From contig NZ_JAGQDH010000025.1 of NCBI RefSeq assembly GCF_018069895.1, positions 1 through 36,244 on the forward strand: a DNA stretch of 36,244 bases, in the 5' to 3' direction. The position numbers were made by a program, and so were the translations under genes. Source of the stretch: Roseovarius autotrophicus (GTDB lineage Bacteria > Pseudomonadota > Alphaproteobacteria > Rhodobacterales > Rhodobacteraceae). Positions 23,126 through 31,568 of the stretch are shown in pieces (within the stretch, counting starts at the first letter, position 1; each line of letters starts with the position of its first letter). A model generated the notes under the pieces. That model saw only the letters and a program-made list of their open reading frames with translations, was not told where the DNA came from and searched no databases.

Positions 23126-26100
23126 CAAGAAGCAGACCGTCGGCTTCCGCTATTCGCTGGGCATGCATCTGGCGCTCTGCCACGGCCCGGTGGACGCCAT
23201 CCGCGAGATCCTCGTCGATGGCCGCACCGCCTGGTCGGTCACCACCGGCGGCGGTGTCTCGGGCGGCGGCGCTGCCGTGGAGACGCCCCTCGGCGCGGTG
23301 GCGGGCATGGCGGCCATGGCGGCGCAGGCCGGGGAGAGCAGCGCCACGATCACCTTGCCCGGCACGCTCGCGGGCGTGCGGGTGGGGCGGGATTACCGCT
23401 TGCGCCTCGCGAATGGCATCAGCCAGGCCATCACGCTGCGCGGCGTGACCTTCGACGCCGCCAGCGATGTGACCTCCTGGTCCGTCCTGCCCGAGGCGCT
23501 GAGCTTTGCCGCTCAGGCGGTCGAGGTCCTCATAGCCACCAGCGACGCCAGCAATGCCGGTGCCGGTGGCGGGCGCATCCGCATTGAGGCGCCCGACCTC
23601 TTCGGCGGCGAGAAGCGCGAGGGCGGGATTGTCGGCGATATTGATGTGCTGATGGGTGGGCCGGGTCAGGGGCAGAACGACTATCTTGCAGCAGCCATAA
23701 ATGGCGACGTTCCGGGCTATCGCGGGCTTTGCAGCCTCGTGCTGCGGCAGGTCTACCTCGGCGTCAATCCCTATCTCAAGCCATGGGCGGTGCGCGTGAC
23801 CCGCGTGCTGACCGGCGAGGCGGGCGCGGCGCAATGGTATCCCGAGAAGGCCCCCATCGTGCCCGAGGCCAATATCTCGGACGCCGCGATCTATATCGCG
23901 CTTGACGTCTCGGGCTCTATGTCGGGCACGCGCATGGCCGCCCAGAAGGCGGGTGTGGCCGCACTGATCCGTGAGATCGGCACCAGCGTCGATCCCGACC
24001 GCCCCAATGACATGGCCATCGTGCTCTGGAACGCCTCCGTCGCGGGCTCGACCCTTCGCCGCGAGATGGGCCCGGACGACTATGCCGCGCTCGAGGCCTG
24101 GATGCTGGCGCTCTCGAACAGCACATCGGGTGGGACCAACTTCAACGCGGCCTTCGCTGAGGCCGGCGTCTTCCTTGCAGGCGGCGGGGACAAACGCCGG
24201 ATCGTGATCTTTGTGACCGACGGCGCGCCCTCGCCAGTCTCCTCGGTCGACGCCGCATTGGCCACGATCGCCACCCTGCCGCCTGTAGACATCTTCGGCT
24301 TCAACATCGCGCTGGCGGACACGAGCCATACCGCGCGCCTCGACAACACGCCCGTGGACGGCGTGCCGGTTGTCCCGCCCGGCGACAGCCAGGCACTGGT
24401 GGCCTCCCTGCGCGGGGCCTTTGGCAACGGCCCCGACATGAACCCGGCCCATATCATCCGGGAATGCCTGACCAACCGCGACTGGGGTCTGGGCTATTCC
24501 GCCTTCGAGATCGGGGCGAGCTTCACCGCTGCTGCGGACACGCTCCACACCGAGGGGTTCGGCCTCTCGCTGATCTGGCAGCAGGACAGCTCCATCGAGG
24601 AGTTCATCGCCAGCGTTCTCGACCATATCGACGCATCGCTCTTCATCGACCGGCGCAGCGGACTGTGGGAGATCAGACTCATCCGGGCAGATTATGACGC
24701 CAGCGCGCTGCCAATCTTCGACGAGACCAATGTCGTGGATTGGGGGCGGTTGGGGCGACGCGCGCCCTCGGACCTGGTGAACAGCGTCACCGTGAGGTTC
24801 AGCGACGCCTTGACCGACGAGAACGGGGCGGTCAGCGTGATCGACACCGCGCGCGTGCAGTCGATGGGCGAGGTGATCGCGACCACGCTCGATTATCCGG
24901 GAATCCGCACCCAGGGGCTTGCGATCCGCGTGGCCGAGCGCGACCTTCGAGCGCTTTCCGTGCCGCTGCTCACGGGCGAGATAGGTGTGAACCGCCAAGG
25001 CGCCGATCTCGGCCCCGGCGATGTGATCCGGCTGCGCTCGCCGCGCCTCGCGCTCGACGATGTCGTGATGCGCATCTCCGAGATCGGTCAGGGCGACGGG
25101 CGCGACAATGGCATCCGGCTGAAGATCGCCGAGGACGTGTTTGCCCTTGGCGCGACGGCCATCACGGGCGGACGCATGCCGACCGGCACCGGCGTTGCCG
25201 CGCCGCCACGGGCACTGTCCCGGCGCATGGTCGAGGAGGCACCCTACTGGCTGCTGGTCCGCGAGCTTGGGCACAGCGAGGCCGACCGCCTGCTCGGTGA
25301 GGATCCCGACGCGGGCACTCTGCTGGCCACGGGCGAGCGCCCCAGTGCGGATGCGCTGGCGGCCGAACTCTGGATCGACCCCGGCACCGGCCCCGCGCAG
25401 GATGGCGTGGTCGCCTTCGCACCCACGGCGCAGCTGGCGGAAGACGTCTCCGACAATCCGGAAGAGCGCGTTCTCCCCGTCACCGACTGGCGCGACATCG
25501 GCGAGGTCGGGATCGGCACGCTGGCCAGCCTCGGCGGCGAGCTGGTCCGCGTCGACGGAATCACTGCCGCCGCCATCACCGTGGGCCGGGGCAGTCTGGA
25601 CACGGTGCCGCGCGCTCATGCGGCGGGAACGCCGGTGATCTTCTTCGATGACGTCGCGCAGATCACCGAGAATACTTGGGCGGCAGGCGAAACCATCGCG
25701 ATCCGGCTGCTGCCCGAGACCGGGCGCGGCACGCTCGCCTTCGCGCTGGCACCCGAGGATAGCGTGACGCTTGACCGCCGCGCCATCCGGCCCCTGCCGC
25801 CCGGTCGGGTGCAGGTCGATGGCAGCTATGCGCCGGACGTCGATGCGCTGGTCGTGGGCGATGTTGAGCTGACCTGGTCCCATCGCGACCGGCTGACCCA
25901 GACCAGCCCTGTCATCGTCGATCACACGGGCGCCTCCATCGGGCCGGAGCCGGGCGTCAGCTATGCGATCGAGGTGCGCTGGATCGATCCCGACACCGGC
26001 GTGGCGCTCATGCCGCCCGGTATCACCATCGACGCAGGCAGCGGCACCAGCTGGATCCTCGCGCCCGAGGACGTGCCCGAGAGTGGCGCACCCGAACGTG

Positions 26101-26243
26101 CCGCCGAGATCGACCTCGTCGTCCGGGCGCGTCGGCAGGTCGGAGACATCTTTCTCACAGACCGGGAAGCCCGCCGGTTCCGGCTGACCGCGCCCTTCGC
26201 CGCTGGATGGGATCGCGGCTGGGGCTTCCTCTGGGGCAGCTGA
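23112..26243 (+). CDS. J-like host-specificity tail protein with inserted von Willebrand A domain
   Basis: This 1043-aa tail-tip protein begins MGGRSKKQTVGFRYSLGMHL, the usual start of this group. Residues to about 255 include YLGVNPYLKPWAVRVTR. Residues 258-440 form a von Willebrand factor A domain with a full metal-ion-dependent adhesion site: DVSGS at 265-269, T342 in SGGTNF, D370 in VTDGAP. From about 443 (NPAHIIRECLTNRDWGLGY) the canonical hub/fibre sequence resumes, with LHTEGFGLSLIWQQDSSIEEF and RRSGLWEIRLIR. Later parts are beta domains ending WGFLWGS. It likely contacts the host receptor. The A domain may bind a surface protein or sugar through a divalent metal. Confidence 0.9.
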   Translation: MGGRSKKQTVGFRYSLGMHLALCHGPVDAIREILVDGRTAWSVTTGGGVSGGGAAVETPLGAVAGMAAMAAQAGESSATITLPGTLAGVRVGRDYRLRLANGISQAITLRGVTFDAASDVTSWSVLPEALSFAAQAVEVLIATSDASNAGAGGGRIRIEAPDLFGGEKREGGIVGDIDVLMGGPGQGQNDYLAAAINGDVPGYRGLCSLVLRQVYLGVNPYLKPWAVRVTRVLTGEAGAAQWYPEKAPIVPEANISDAAIYIALDVSGSMSGTRMAAQKAGVAALIREIGTSVDPDRPNDMAIVLWNASVAGSTLRREMGPDDYAALEAWMLALSNSTSGGTNFNAAFAEAGVFLAGGGDKRRIVIFVTDGAPSPVSSVDAALATIATLPPVDIFGFNIALADTSHTARLDNTPVDGVPVVPPGDSQALVASLRGAFGNGPDMNPAHIIRECLTNRDWGLGYSAFEIGASFTAAADTLHTEGFGLSLIWQQDSSIEEFIASVLDHIDASLFIDRRSGLWEIRLIRADYDASALPIFDETNVVDWGRLGRRAPSDLVNSVTVRFSDALTDENGAVSVIDTARVQSMGEVIATTLDYPGIRTQGLAIRVAERDLRALSVPLLTGEIGVNRQGADLGPGDVIRLRSPRLALDDVVMRISEIGQGDGRDNGIRLKIAEDVFALGATAITGGRMPTGTGVAAPPRALSRRMVEEAPYWLLVRELGHSEADRLLGEDPDAGTLLATGERPSADALAAELWIDPGTGPAQDGVVAFAPTAQLAEDVSDNPEERVLPVTDWRDIGEVGIGTLASLGGELVRVDGITAAAITVGRGSLDTVPRAHAAGTPVIFFDDVAQITENTWAAGETIAIRLLPETGRGTLAFALAPEDSVTLDRRAIRPLPPGRVQVDGSYAPDVDALVVGDVELTWSHRDRLTQTSPVIVDHTGASIGPEPGVSYAIEVRWIDPDTGVALMPPGITIDAGSGTSWILAPEDVPESGAPERAAEIDLVVRARRQVGDIFLTDREARRFRLTAPFAAGWDRGWGFLWGS

Positions 26244-26318
26244 CCGAGACCATTCGGCTCGACGCTGTCGCGAGCACCAGCATCACCACCACCTTCACAA
26301 CGACAAGCGAGACCAAGC

Positions 26319-26993
26319 ATGCCGGAACGGATCATGCCGGGACTGGGGCTGCGCGCCTTCTACGATCCTGGCCAACGCAACTGGGGCACCAGCGTCAGCG
26401 AGGATCTGCGCGCCCTCTCGGTGCTGGTGCAGGCGCGCGCGCTGTCGCGAAGCACGGCTCTGCCGGGAATCGGCAGTGTCGGAGACGTTTACATCGTCCC
26501 GGCAGACGCCCTGATCAATGCCAATGCACTGGCGCTCTGGGACGGGGAGCCGCTCTCGGAGGGCTGGGCGTTTCTCACTCCGCAGGAGGGTTGGCAGGTC
26601 TGGGTCGCCGACGAGGGGCAGCATGTGCGGTTTACGGGCGGGGCATGGGTCGAGGTCCCGCGCCCCGGTATCGTGCCGGTCCGCACACTCACGGTCACAG
26701 CGCACACGCTGGAGCTCACCGACCCCGGCCACATTCTCGAGACCACCGGCTCGTCCGGCGTCACCATCACGATCCCGCCCGAGGCAGCGGTGCCCTTCGA
26801 GATCGGCACTCTGATCAACGTCACGCAGGTCGGGACCGGGATTGCCACCATCGCGGCGGCAGCCGACGTCTCGCTCAATGGCGTCACCGGCGGCTCGGTC
26901 ACGCTCGATGGTCCATGGTCGGGCGCAGCACTCGTGAAGCGCGGGGCGGATGCCTGGGTCATTCAGGGCGCGCTGGCGGGGGCCGTCGCATGA
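26319..26993 (+). CDS. DUF2793 phage protein
   Basis: This 224-aa protein has a DUF2793 domain at about residues 8-110: LRALSVLVQARALSRSTALP, GDVYIVPADA, LALWDGEPLSEGWAFLTPQEGW and VADEGQHVRFTGGAWVE. The rest is a beta-rich segment of the type found at fibre ends (LELTDPGHILETTGSSGVTI). DUF2793 proteins are found next to J-like proteins in alphaproteobacterial phages and probably decorate the tail tip. It is preceded by 75 bases without a gene or clear Shine-Dalgarno. Its stop overlaps the next start by ATGA. Confidence 0.8.
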   Translation: MPERIMPGLGLRAFYDPGQRNWGTSVSEDLRALSVLVQARALSRSTALPGIGSVGDVYIVPADALINANALALWDGEPLSEGWAFLTPQEGWQVWVADEGQHVRFTGGAWVEVPRPGIVPVRTLTVTAHTLELTDPGHILETTGSSGVTITIPPEAAVPFEIGTLINVTQVGTGIATIAAAADVSLNGVTGGSVTLDGPWSGAALVKRGADAWVIQGALAGAVA

Positions 26994-27871
26994 GCCTGCT
27001 GATGATGCGCGCGGCCATCCTGGCGCAAGGCGGTGCGGATACCGGGCCGCCGGTTGATATCGGGTCGGCGTGGCAACTCGACACCACCCGCCGCCCCGCA
27101 GGCTACACGCTCTCGGACGGCAACCGGACCGCGATCAACACCTCCGGCGGCAGCGATTACCGCCGCTGGGTGCCGAGCGCCAGGGCGATCCGGCCCACGG
27201 ACGGGCGGCGCTATTGGGAGGTGCTCTGCACCCCCGGCGGATCGAGCCAGTTCGATGGCTATCTGGGCGTGGTCAGCGACGCCATGCGACCCCATTACGA
27301 CACCGGCTGGAACCCGATCTCCGGGGGCAGCATCGGCTACCGTGGCAATGGCACGCTCTGGTCGACCGACGACGCGCCCTCCGCAAACTCCACCCAGCGG
27401 CTGACCGGGCTGGCTCCCTATGGGGCGGGCGACGTGCTGATGTTTGCCTTCGATCCGGCCGCGGCGAGCCTCTGGATCGGGCTGAACGGTATCTGGCGGG
27501 ACGATCCGGTGAGCGGCGCGCCGACATGGACCGCCGCGCCCAGCGCCGCCTTCCACCCCCAGATCCAGGGGCGCGATCCGGGCGACGGCGGCACGCTGCG
27601 CTCGCTGCCCTCGCAGTTCAGCTATCCCGTTCCGCCCGGCGTGCAGGCGCTGGGGTATCAAGACCCCGACCTGCGCATCTATCAGGCCCATGCCTTCATC
27701 GAGTTCGGCTGGGACACGGATCTCAGCACCGGAGAAGTCGAGACCTGGCTCGACCTCGGCGGCGGCGCGCGCCTCACCTGCGCAGACACCTCGCTCTTTC
27801 TCGATCACGGCGGGGGCACCGCGTTCTCCGCCGCCCATGCCGCCCTCTACATCGAACTGGACCTGCCATGA
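26990..27871 (+). CDS. SPRY-like domain tail protein
   Basis: This 293-aa protein starts at ATG 26990 within the upstream stop. Residues about 70-200 resemble a B30.2/SPRY beta-sandwich: RRYWEVLCTPGG, DGYLGVVSDAM, GSIGYRGNGTLWSTDD, GDVLMFAFDPAAASLWIGLNG and FHPQIQGRDPGDGG follow the order of SPRY strands. The C-terminal 90 residues form a second beta region (DLRIYQAHAFIEFGWDTDLS and following). SPRY domains bind peptides; in phage tails they may serve as receptor-binding or accessory adhesion units. The assignment is by eye and moderately sure. Confidence 0.65.
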   Translation: MSLLMMRAAILAQGGADTGPPVDIGSAWQLDTTRRPAGYTLSDGNRTAINTSGGSDYRRWVPSARAIRPTDGRRYWEVLCTPGGSSQFDGYLGVVSDAMRPHYDTGWNPISGGSIGYRGNGTLWSTDDAPSANSTQRLTGLAPYGAGDVLMFAFDPAAASLWIGLNGIWRDDPVSGAPTWTAAPSAAFHPQIQGRDPGDGGTLRSLPSQFSYPVPPGVQALGYQDPDLRIYQAHAFIEFGWDTDLSTGEVETWLDLGGGARLTCADTSLFLDHGGGTAFSAAHAALYIELDLP

Positions 27872-28866
27872 GTTACATCCTGCATCTGGGCCATCAGCCC
27901 ACCGACATCTCCGGCATCTCGGGGCTGTTGAGCACCGTTGCCACCGGCTTCGACGACACGCTCGATGTCAACGGCCTCCGCTTCTCCGGCGCGCGCACGC
28001 TGGCCGCCCCCTTCGCGGTCGGGTTTCCGGCGCCGGTCGGCGACATGTGGCTGGGCTTCCGCTACGTGCCGCCCAACGCCGATTCCGAGAGCATCACCCA
28101 GAGCAACGCCGGGTTCCTCGAGTTCTTCGACGCCGACAATGTCAGGATCGCCCAGGTCCGGCCATTGACCTCGACCAACCGTTATCACGCCGAGGCGCAT
28201 GGCGACACGGTCGAGCAGGGAAGCTCCAGCTACACAGCAGCCAACGGCCAGGCGCAATGGGTCGATCTGCGCGTCGCTGTCGGCGCCGAGATCGCCGTCG
28301 ACTTCCACATCGACGGCGTGCTGCACAGCACCGCCACCGCCGCGAACACGGGCGGCAAGGGCAAGCCGGTGCAGGTCGTCTTCACCAATACAGGGCTGCA
28401 TGGGACCAGCTCGAGCCGCACCTGGTACTACGCCCATATCGCTGTCCTCGACGGGGTCTCGACCATCGGGCGGCGCTTCGTGCGCCGCAGCCCAAACGCC
28501 ATCGCCAGCTTCAACCAGATGGTGGGCAGCATCGACGCGCTCAGCGATGGCGATATCGCCACGCGGGTCGCCAGTACGGCAGCGGGGCAGCGCATGTCGT
28601 TTTCGCTCACCGGCCCGACCGGTCCGGCATCGGTCTCCGCCATCGCAGGCGTGCATCTCAAGCAGATCGCGCAAGCGGGCACCAATGGGCCGCAAGCCAC
28701 CGCTGGCTTCCTGCGCATAGGCGGGGTCAACCACGATGCCGCCCCCGAGACCGTGCCGGACCTCGCGCCCAAACCCGTCTATTCGAGCTGGGCGGTGAAC
28801 CCGGCCGATGCGAGCCCGTGGAGCGATCTGAGCCTGCCCACGGAAGTCGGGATCCTCTCGGCATGA
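27868..28866 (+). CDS. Putative tail fibre or receptor-binding protein
   Basis: This 332-aa protein starts at ATG 27868 (ATGA overlap). The first 220 residues look like a lectin/LamG-type beta sandwich (GDMWLGFRYVPPNADS, AQWVDLRVAVGAEIAVDFHI, TWYYAHIAVLDG), but I cannot name the family with certainty. The remainder is another beta-rich segment with a Thr/Gly/Pro patch (SLTGPTGPASVSA). Its place at the end of the tail cluster suggests host recognition. Confidence 0.6.
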   Translation: MSYILHLGHQPTDISGISGLLSTVATGFDDTLDVNGLRFSGARTLAAPFAVGFPAPVGDMWLGFRYVPPNADSESITQSNAGFLEFFDADNVRIAQVRPLTSTNRYHAEAHGDTVEQGSSSYTAANGQAQWVDLRVAVGAEIAVDFHIDGVLHSTATAANTGGKGKPVQVVFTNTGLHGTSSSRTWYYAHIAVLDGVSTIGRRFVRRSPNAIASFNQMVGSIDALSDGDIATRVASTAAGQRMSFSLTGPTGPASVSAIAGVHLKQIAQAGTNGPQATAGFLRIGGVNHDAAPETVPDLAPKPVYSSWAVNPADASPWSDLSLPTEVGILSA

Positions 28867-29171
28867 CGCAGCAGTCCTCCCTCTTCGAGCAGATCACGCA
28901 GGCCTTCCGCGATCATGGCATCGCGGCCGCCATCGGCGTCTGGTTCACCTTCATCGCGGGGTTGGCCACGGCCGTGACCAGGAAAGCCTTCACCAACGAG
29001 GCGCTGCTGCACAAGCTCGAGCAGGAACTGGCCGAAGAACGCGCCCGTATCGAGAAGCGCCGCGACGAGGACCGCAAGGTCGATCACGACCGGCTCGCGC
29101 GCATCGAGCGCGACATCCACGACATGCGCAACCTGATCTTCGCCGCCTTCCAGCGCCGGAACGGCGACTGA
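28863..29171 (+). CDS. Small membrane protein, holin candidate
   Basis: This 102-aa protein has one clear hydrophobic segment (about residues 20-40, IAAAIGVWFTFIAGLATAV) and a highly charged coiled-coil tail (LEQELAEERARIEKRRDEDRK, in part), ending near FAAFQRRNGD. It overlaps the upstream stop by ATGA and precedes the endolysin gene by 155 bases. Position and single membrane segment suggest a holin-like lysis regulator, but similar proteins (for example DUF2730-type) are of unknown role. Confidence 0.55.
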   Translation: MTQQSSLFEQITQAFRDHGIAAAIGVWFTFIAGLATAVTRKAFTNEALLHKLEQELAEERARIEKRRDEDRKVDHDRLARIERDIHDMRNLIFAAFQRRNGD

Positions 29172-29268
29172 CGCCACCGCACCGCGCAACGCAGCGTGCG
29201 CTGGAGGCACCGGGCGGCAACCCGGCGTCGGCATCCTGCCCCCGTCCCAACCAAACGAACCCCTTCCG

Positions 29269-29296
29269 GCCGCCTCTCCAGGGCGGCGGGGCTTTC
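29269..29296 (+). terminator. Hairpin resembling an intrinsic terminator
   Basis: GCCGCC (29269-29274) pairs with GGCGGC (29282-29287) around a 7-nt loop, followed by GGGGCTTTC. Flanking CCCC/GGGG could lengthen the stem. The U-tract is short, so termination may be partial. It separates the tail genes from the lysis genes. Confidence 0.4.
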
Positions 29297-29326
29297 CCGC
29301 ATTGCCTGTCCTCATAGGAGACCACC

Positions 29327-30007
29327 ATGTCCGATCCCATCCGCACCTACCGCCACTTCCGCGACGTGCCCGAGCAGCTCTGGCGCTGGCCCAACTTCTC
29401 GCCCACCGAGATCGCCTGCCGGGGCACCGGCCAGCTGAAGCTGCACCCGGAAGCGCTCGACAAGCTTCAGGCCCTGCGCGACCGGCTGGGCAAGCCGCTG
29501 ATCGTGCGCTCGGCCTATCGCAGCCCCGAGCACAACCGTGCGGTGGGCGGAGCGAAGGCGTCGAAGCACATGGACGGCACGGCGTTTGATATCGCCATGT
29601 CGAACCACGATCCGATGACCTTCGAGGCGGCGGCGCGGGACGTCGGGTTTCTGGGGTTCGGCTTCTATCCGCGCTCGGGCTTCATCCATATCGACCTCGG
29701 CCCCGCGCGGCAGTGGGGAGAACGGTTCCCGCCCCGTGTCGTCCCCTTCGCGGCCGAGACCCCACCCGCGCGCGAGGCGCTGGCCGAGAGCCGCACGCTG
29801 CGCGGCACGGGCGCGGCCGGTGTCGCGACTGTCGGTGCCGCCGGGGTCGAGGTCGCGCAGAACGTCCTCGCCGAAACGCAGTCGGCCATCCTGCCGCTCG
29901 TGCCCTATCTCGACACGCTGCGCTGGGTGTTCATTGCTCTCGCGCTGAGCGGGATCGCGGTGGCTGTCTGGGCCCGGCTCGACGACTGGGAGAGGGGATT
30001 GCGCTGA
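29327..30007 (+). CDS. M15-family peptidoglycan peptidase (endolysin) with C-terminal membrane anchor
   Basis: This 226-aa protein has an M15A-type zinc carboxypeptidase domain in residues 1-130. The zinc ligands are H81 and D88 (SKHMDGTAFDIA) and H121 (FIHIDLGP), with the RSAYRSPEHN motif before them. Such enzymes cut peptide cross-links of peptidoglycan. Residues 135-198 are an Ala/Val-rich linker and 200-216 a hydrophobic helix followed by WARLDDWERGLR. There is no signal peptide. AGGAG lies about 7 nt before ATG 29327. The stop overlaps the Rz-like gene (TGATG). The membrane anchor may tether the enzyme until lysis. Confidence 0.85.
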   Translation: MSDPIRTYRHFRDVPEQLWRWPNFSPTEIACRGTGQLKLHPEALDKLQALRDRLGKPLIVRSAYRSPEHNRAVGGAKASKHMDGTAFDIAMSNHDPMTFEAAARDVGFLGFGFYPRSGFIHIDLGPARQWGERFPPRVVPFAAETPPAREALAESRTLRGTGAAGVATVGAAGVEVAQNVLAETQSAILPLVPYLDTLRWVFIALALSGIAVAVWARLDDWERGLR

Positions 30008-30264
30008 TGTGGGCGAGCTTGCTGGCCGGCATCCTTGCCCGGCCTTGGGCGCGGCGGGTAGCGGCTCTCGCCCTCGTCGTGCTCACCATTACCCTGTTCA
30101 TCCTCAATCTCCGCGGTGTGGGCGAGCGCGCAGGCCGCGCCGCCGAGCGGCTCGACCGACTGGAGCGTCATAATGTCATCCACAGCCATATGCTGCTTGC
30201 GGCCAGCCGCCGCCCTCGCAGCCGTGACGATCTTGTTGACCGGCTGCGCGACGGCGGGTTCTGA
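30007..30264 (+). CDS. Inner-membrane spanin candidate (Rz-like)
   Basis: This 85-aa protein has a membrane segment at about residues 15-35 (RRVAALALVVLTITLFILNLRG) followed by a charged coiled coil (AGRAAERLDRLERHN). The 3' part contains, in another frame, the start of a lipoprotein gene. This nested arrangement is the hallmark of Rz/Rz1 spanins, which fuse inner and outer membranes in the last step of lysis. It is short for Rz (about 150), so it is a minimal form if correct. Confidence 0.65.
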   Translation: MWASLLAGILARPWARRVAALALVVLTITLFILNLRGVGERAGRAAERLDRLERHNVIHSHMLLAASRRPRSRDDLVDRLRDGGF

Positions 30265-30427
30265 CGCCCCGCCCGGCGCTTGTCCGCCGGTGGTGGAGTA
30301 CAGCCGGGTCGAGCAGACGCGCGTGGCGGAGGAGGTGGCGGCGCTGCCAGACGGGGCGCTGATACTGGGCTTGCTCGCTGATTACGCCGTCCTACGCGAC
30401 CAGGCGCGGGCCTGTGCAGGTCAGTAA
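30173..30427 (+). CDS. Outer-membrane lipoprotein spanin candidate (Rz1-like)
   Basis: This 84-aa lipoprotein starts at ATG 30173, overlapping the Rz-like gene by 92 bases in another frame. The signal peptide ends in the lipobox LLTGC with C25 as the acylated residue, followed by ATAGSDAPPGACPPVVEYSR, a Pro-containing mature part as in Rz1. The remaining sequence is helical. It would meet the Rz-like coiled coil across the periplasm. Confidence 0.7.
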   Translation: MSSTAICCLRPAAALAAVTILLTGCATAGSDAPPGACPPVVEYSRVEQTRVAEEVAALPDGALILGLLADYAVLRDQARACAGQ

Positions 30428-30485
30428 GCTGGAGCTGCCGTTCTGACTCGTGGCGCGTCCACGCGGATGCCGCTATTCTCGGGCG

Positions 30486-30851
30486 ATGAACAGGGACGAC
30501 GAAAAACACATCGCGGCGAAGTTGGCCAGAATCATGGCCATGCTGTGCGTGCGCAACACGCAACTGGAAACGCTGCATGTTGGTCTGACGCCCGTCACCC
30601 GGACCGGCGACTATTCGGATGTGTTCGTGGTGGACGCCGACGGCAGGCGCATTCCCTGGTCGGAGGTCTCGCGCATCGATGACGCCGAGATGCGCGAATT
30701 GATGCAGGAGATCGTCAACCGCCTCTACACCTTCCATCTCGAGGCCGACGATCCCAAGCTTCAGGCAACCATCGAGCGCTGGATGGGCACCGCGATGAAA
30801 TGGGACGAGCCGGAAATCGACCCAAAGATGATCAGTCGCGGCCCGGAGTAA
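30486..30851 (+). CDS. Conserved phage protein of unknown function
   Basis: This 121-aa soluble protein (MNRDDEKHIAAKLARIMAML and following) has a mixed pattern with THRTGDYSDV-like loop (here VTRTGDYSDVFVVDADGRRI) and an acidic helical C-terminus. The frame is open to 30450 (GTG), but ATG 30486 gives a natural start. It follows the spanins by 58 bases. I recognise no family. Confidence 0.6.
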   Translation: MNRDDEKHIAAKLARIMAMLCVRNTQLETLHVGLTPVTRTGDYSDVFVVDADGRRIPWSEVSRIDDAEMRELMQEIVNRLYTFHLEADDPKLQATIERWMGTAMKWDEPEIDPKMISRGPE

Positions 30852-31006
30852 CGCTGCGACGGACGGACCACGACCTATGCGAGCGTAGACGGACCTTCAG
30901 GCAAGTGCCCTGCATCGCCCCCACTCCTACAGCTTTCACATTCAACTGGACTATGCGCGCAGGCCACGCCTGATGTCGTGGTGCTACGTCGATGGAGCCG
31001 CACGGA

Positions 31007-31207
31007 ATGACCCCGAAATATCCCGACATCACCGTCACGCTGACCGGCCAGGACGGCAACGCCTTTGCCGTGCTCGGCAGATGTCGCGAAGCCGCGCTGG
31101 GAGCTGGCCTCTCGGACGCGGAAGTCGCCGCCTTCATGGACGAGGCCATGGCGGGCGATTACGATCATCTGCTGCAGACCGCCATGCGCTGGTTCGGGAT
31201 CAGGTGA
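31007..31207 (+). CDS. Small conserved protein of unknown function
   Basis: This 66-aa protein starts MTPKYPDITVTLTGQDGNAF and ends with ALGAGLSDAEVAAFMDEAM and DYDHLLQTAMRWF. Similar 60-75-aa proteins, opening with the same strand pattern and ending in a helical region, are widespread in bacteria and phages without a known role. ATG 30992 is in frame; 31007 fits relatives better. It is the last plus-strand gene and converges on the defence-like operon with a 16-base gap. Confidence 0.65.
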   Translation: MTPKYPDITVTLTGQDGNAFAVLGRCREAALGAGLSDAEVAAFMDEAMAGDYDHLLQTAMRWFGIR

Positions 31208-31223
31208 TCTGAGGCTATCCGCT

Positions 31224-31568
31224 TCAAGCACCATCCAGCGTCCCGTTCACCGCCGTGCATTCGGCCGACCATGCCGCGCGGTGCTGTGCTGGATCCTCCG
31301 GAAACCGGCCCAGCGCCACCGCGAGATCGAAGAAACCTTGCCGCGGCATATCGCCCGCGCGGCTGATCACCAGCGCGGCAATCATCGGGCGACCGTCGGC
31401 AACACCCTCGCGCATGGTCTGCTCGAGCGCGGCGGCGACGTGCCGGATGGTGCCCGGTGGTTGCAGGCTGAGTTCGCTGGCCAGTGCTTGATAGGTTATG
31501 AACGGATCGCTTGCGGTTCGCCCGGTGAGGGTTTCGCGGATGCGTCTGGCAAGGGCGGTGTCGGTCAT
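31224..31568 (-). CDS. Unknown protein, last gene of the helicase/nuclease operon
   Basis: This 114-aa protein (MTDTALARRIRETLTGRTAS and following) is predicted mostly helical. FITYQALASELSLQPPGTIR and HVAAALEQTM suggest a small helix-turn-helix or winged-helix-like unit. ATG 31568 overlaps the stop of the DUF4236 gene by 4 bases, so it is translationally coupled. No family recognised. Confidence 0.65.
   Translation of the reverse strand: MTDTALARRIRETLTGRTASDPFITYQALASELSLQPPGTIRHVAAALEQTMREGVADGRPMIAALVISRAGDMPRQGFFDLAVALGRFPEDPAQHRAAWSAECTAVNGTLDGA

Noticed and set aside
21594..25925. A 1443-codon open frame on the minus strand
   Set aside because: It lies wholly antisense to well-supported tail genes. 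Its His/Asp/Arg-rich composition is what the complement of GC-rich codons gives, and no motif or Shine-Dalgarno supports it.
26244..26318. Possible extension of the tail-tip frame across the gap before the DUF2793 gene
   Set aside because: The J-like protein has a clean stop at 26243 after the conserved WGFLWGS end, and the overlapping frame from 26207 is Arg/Gly-rich.
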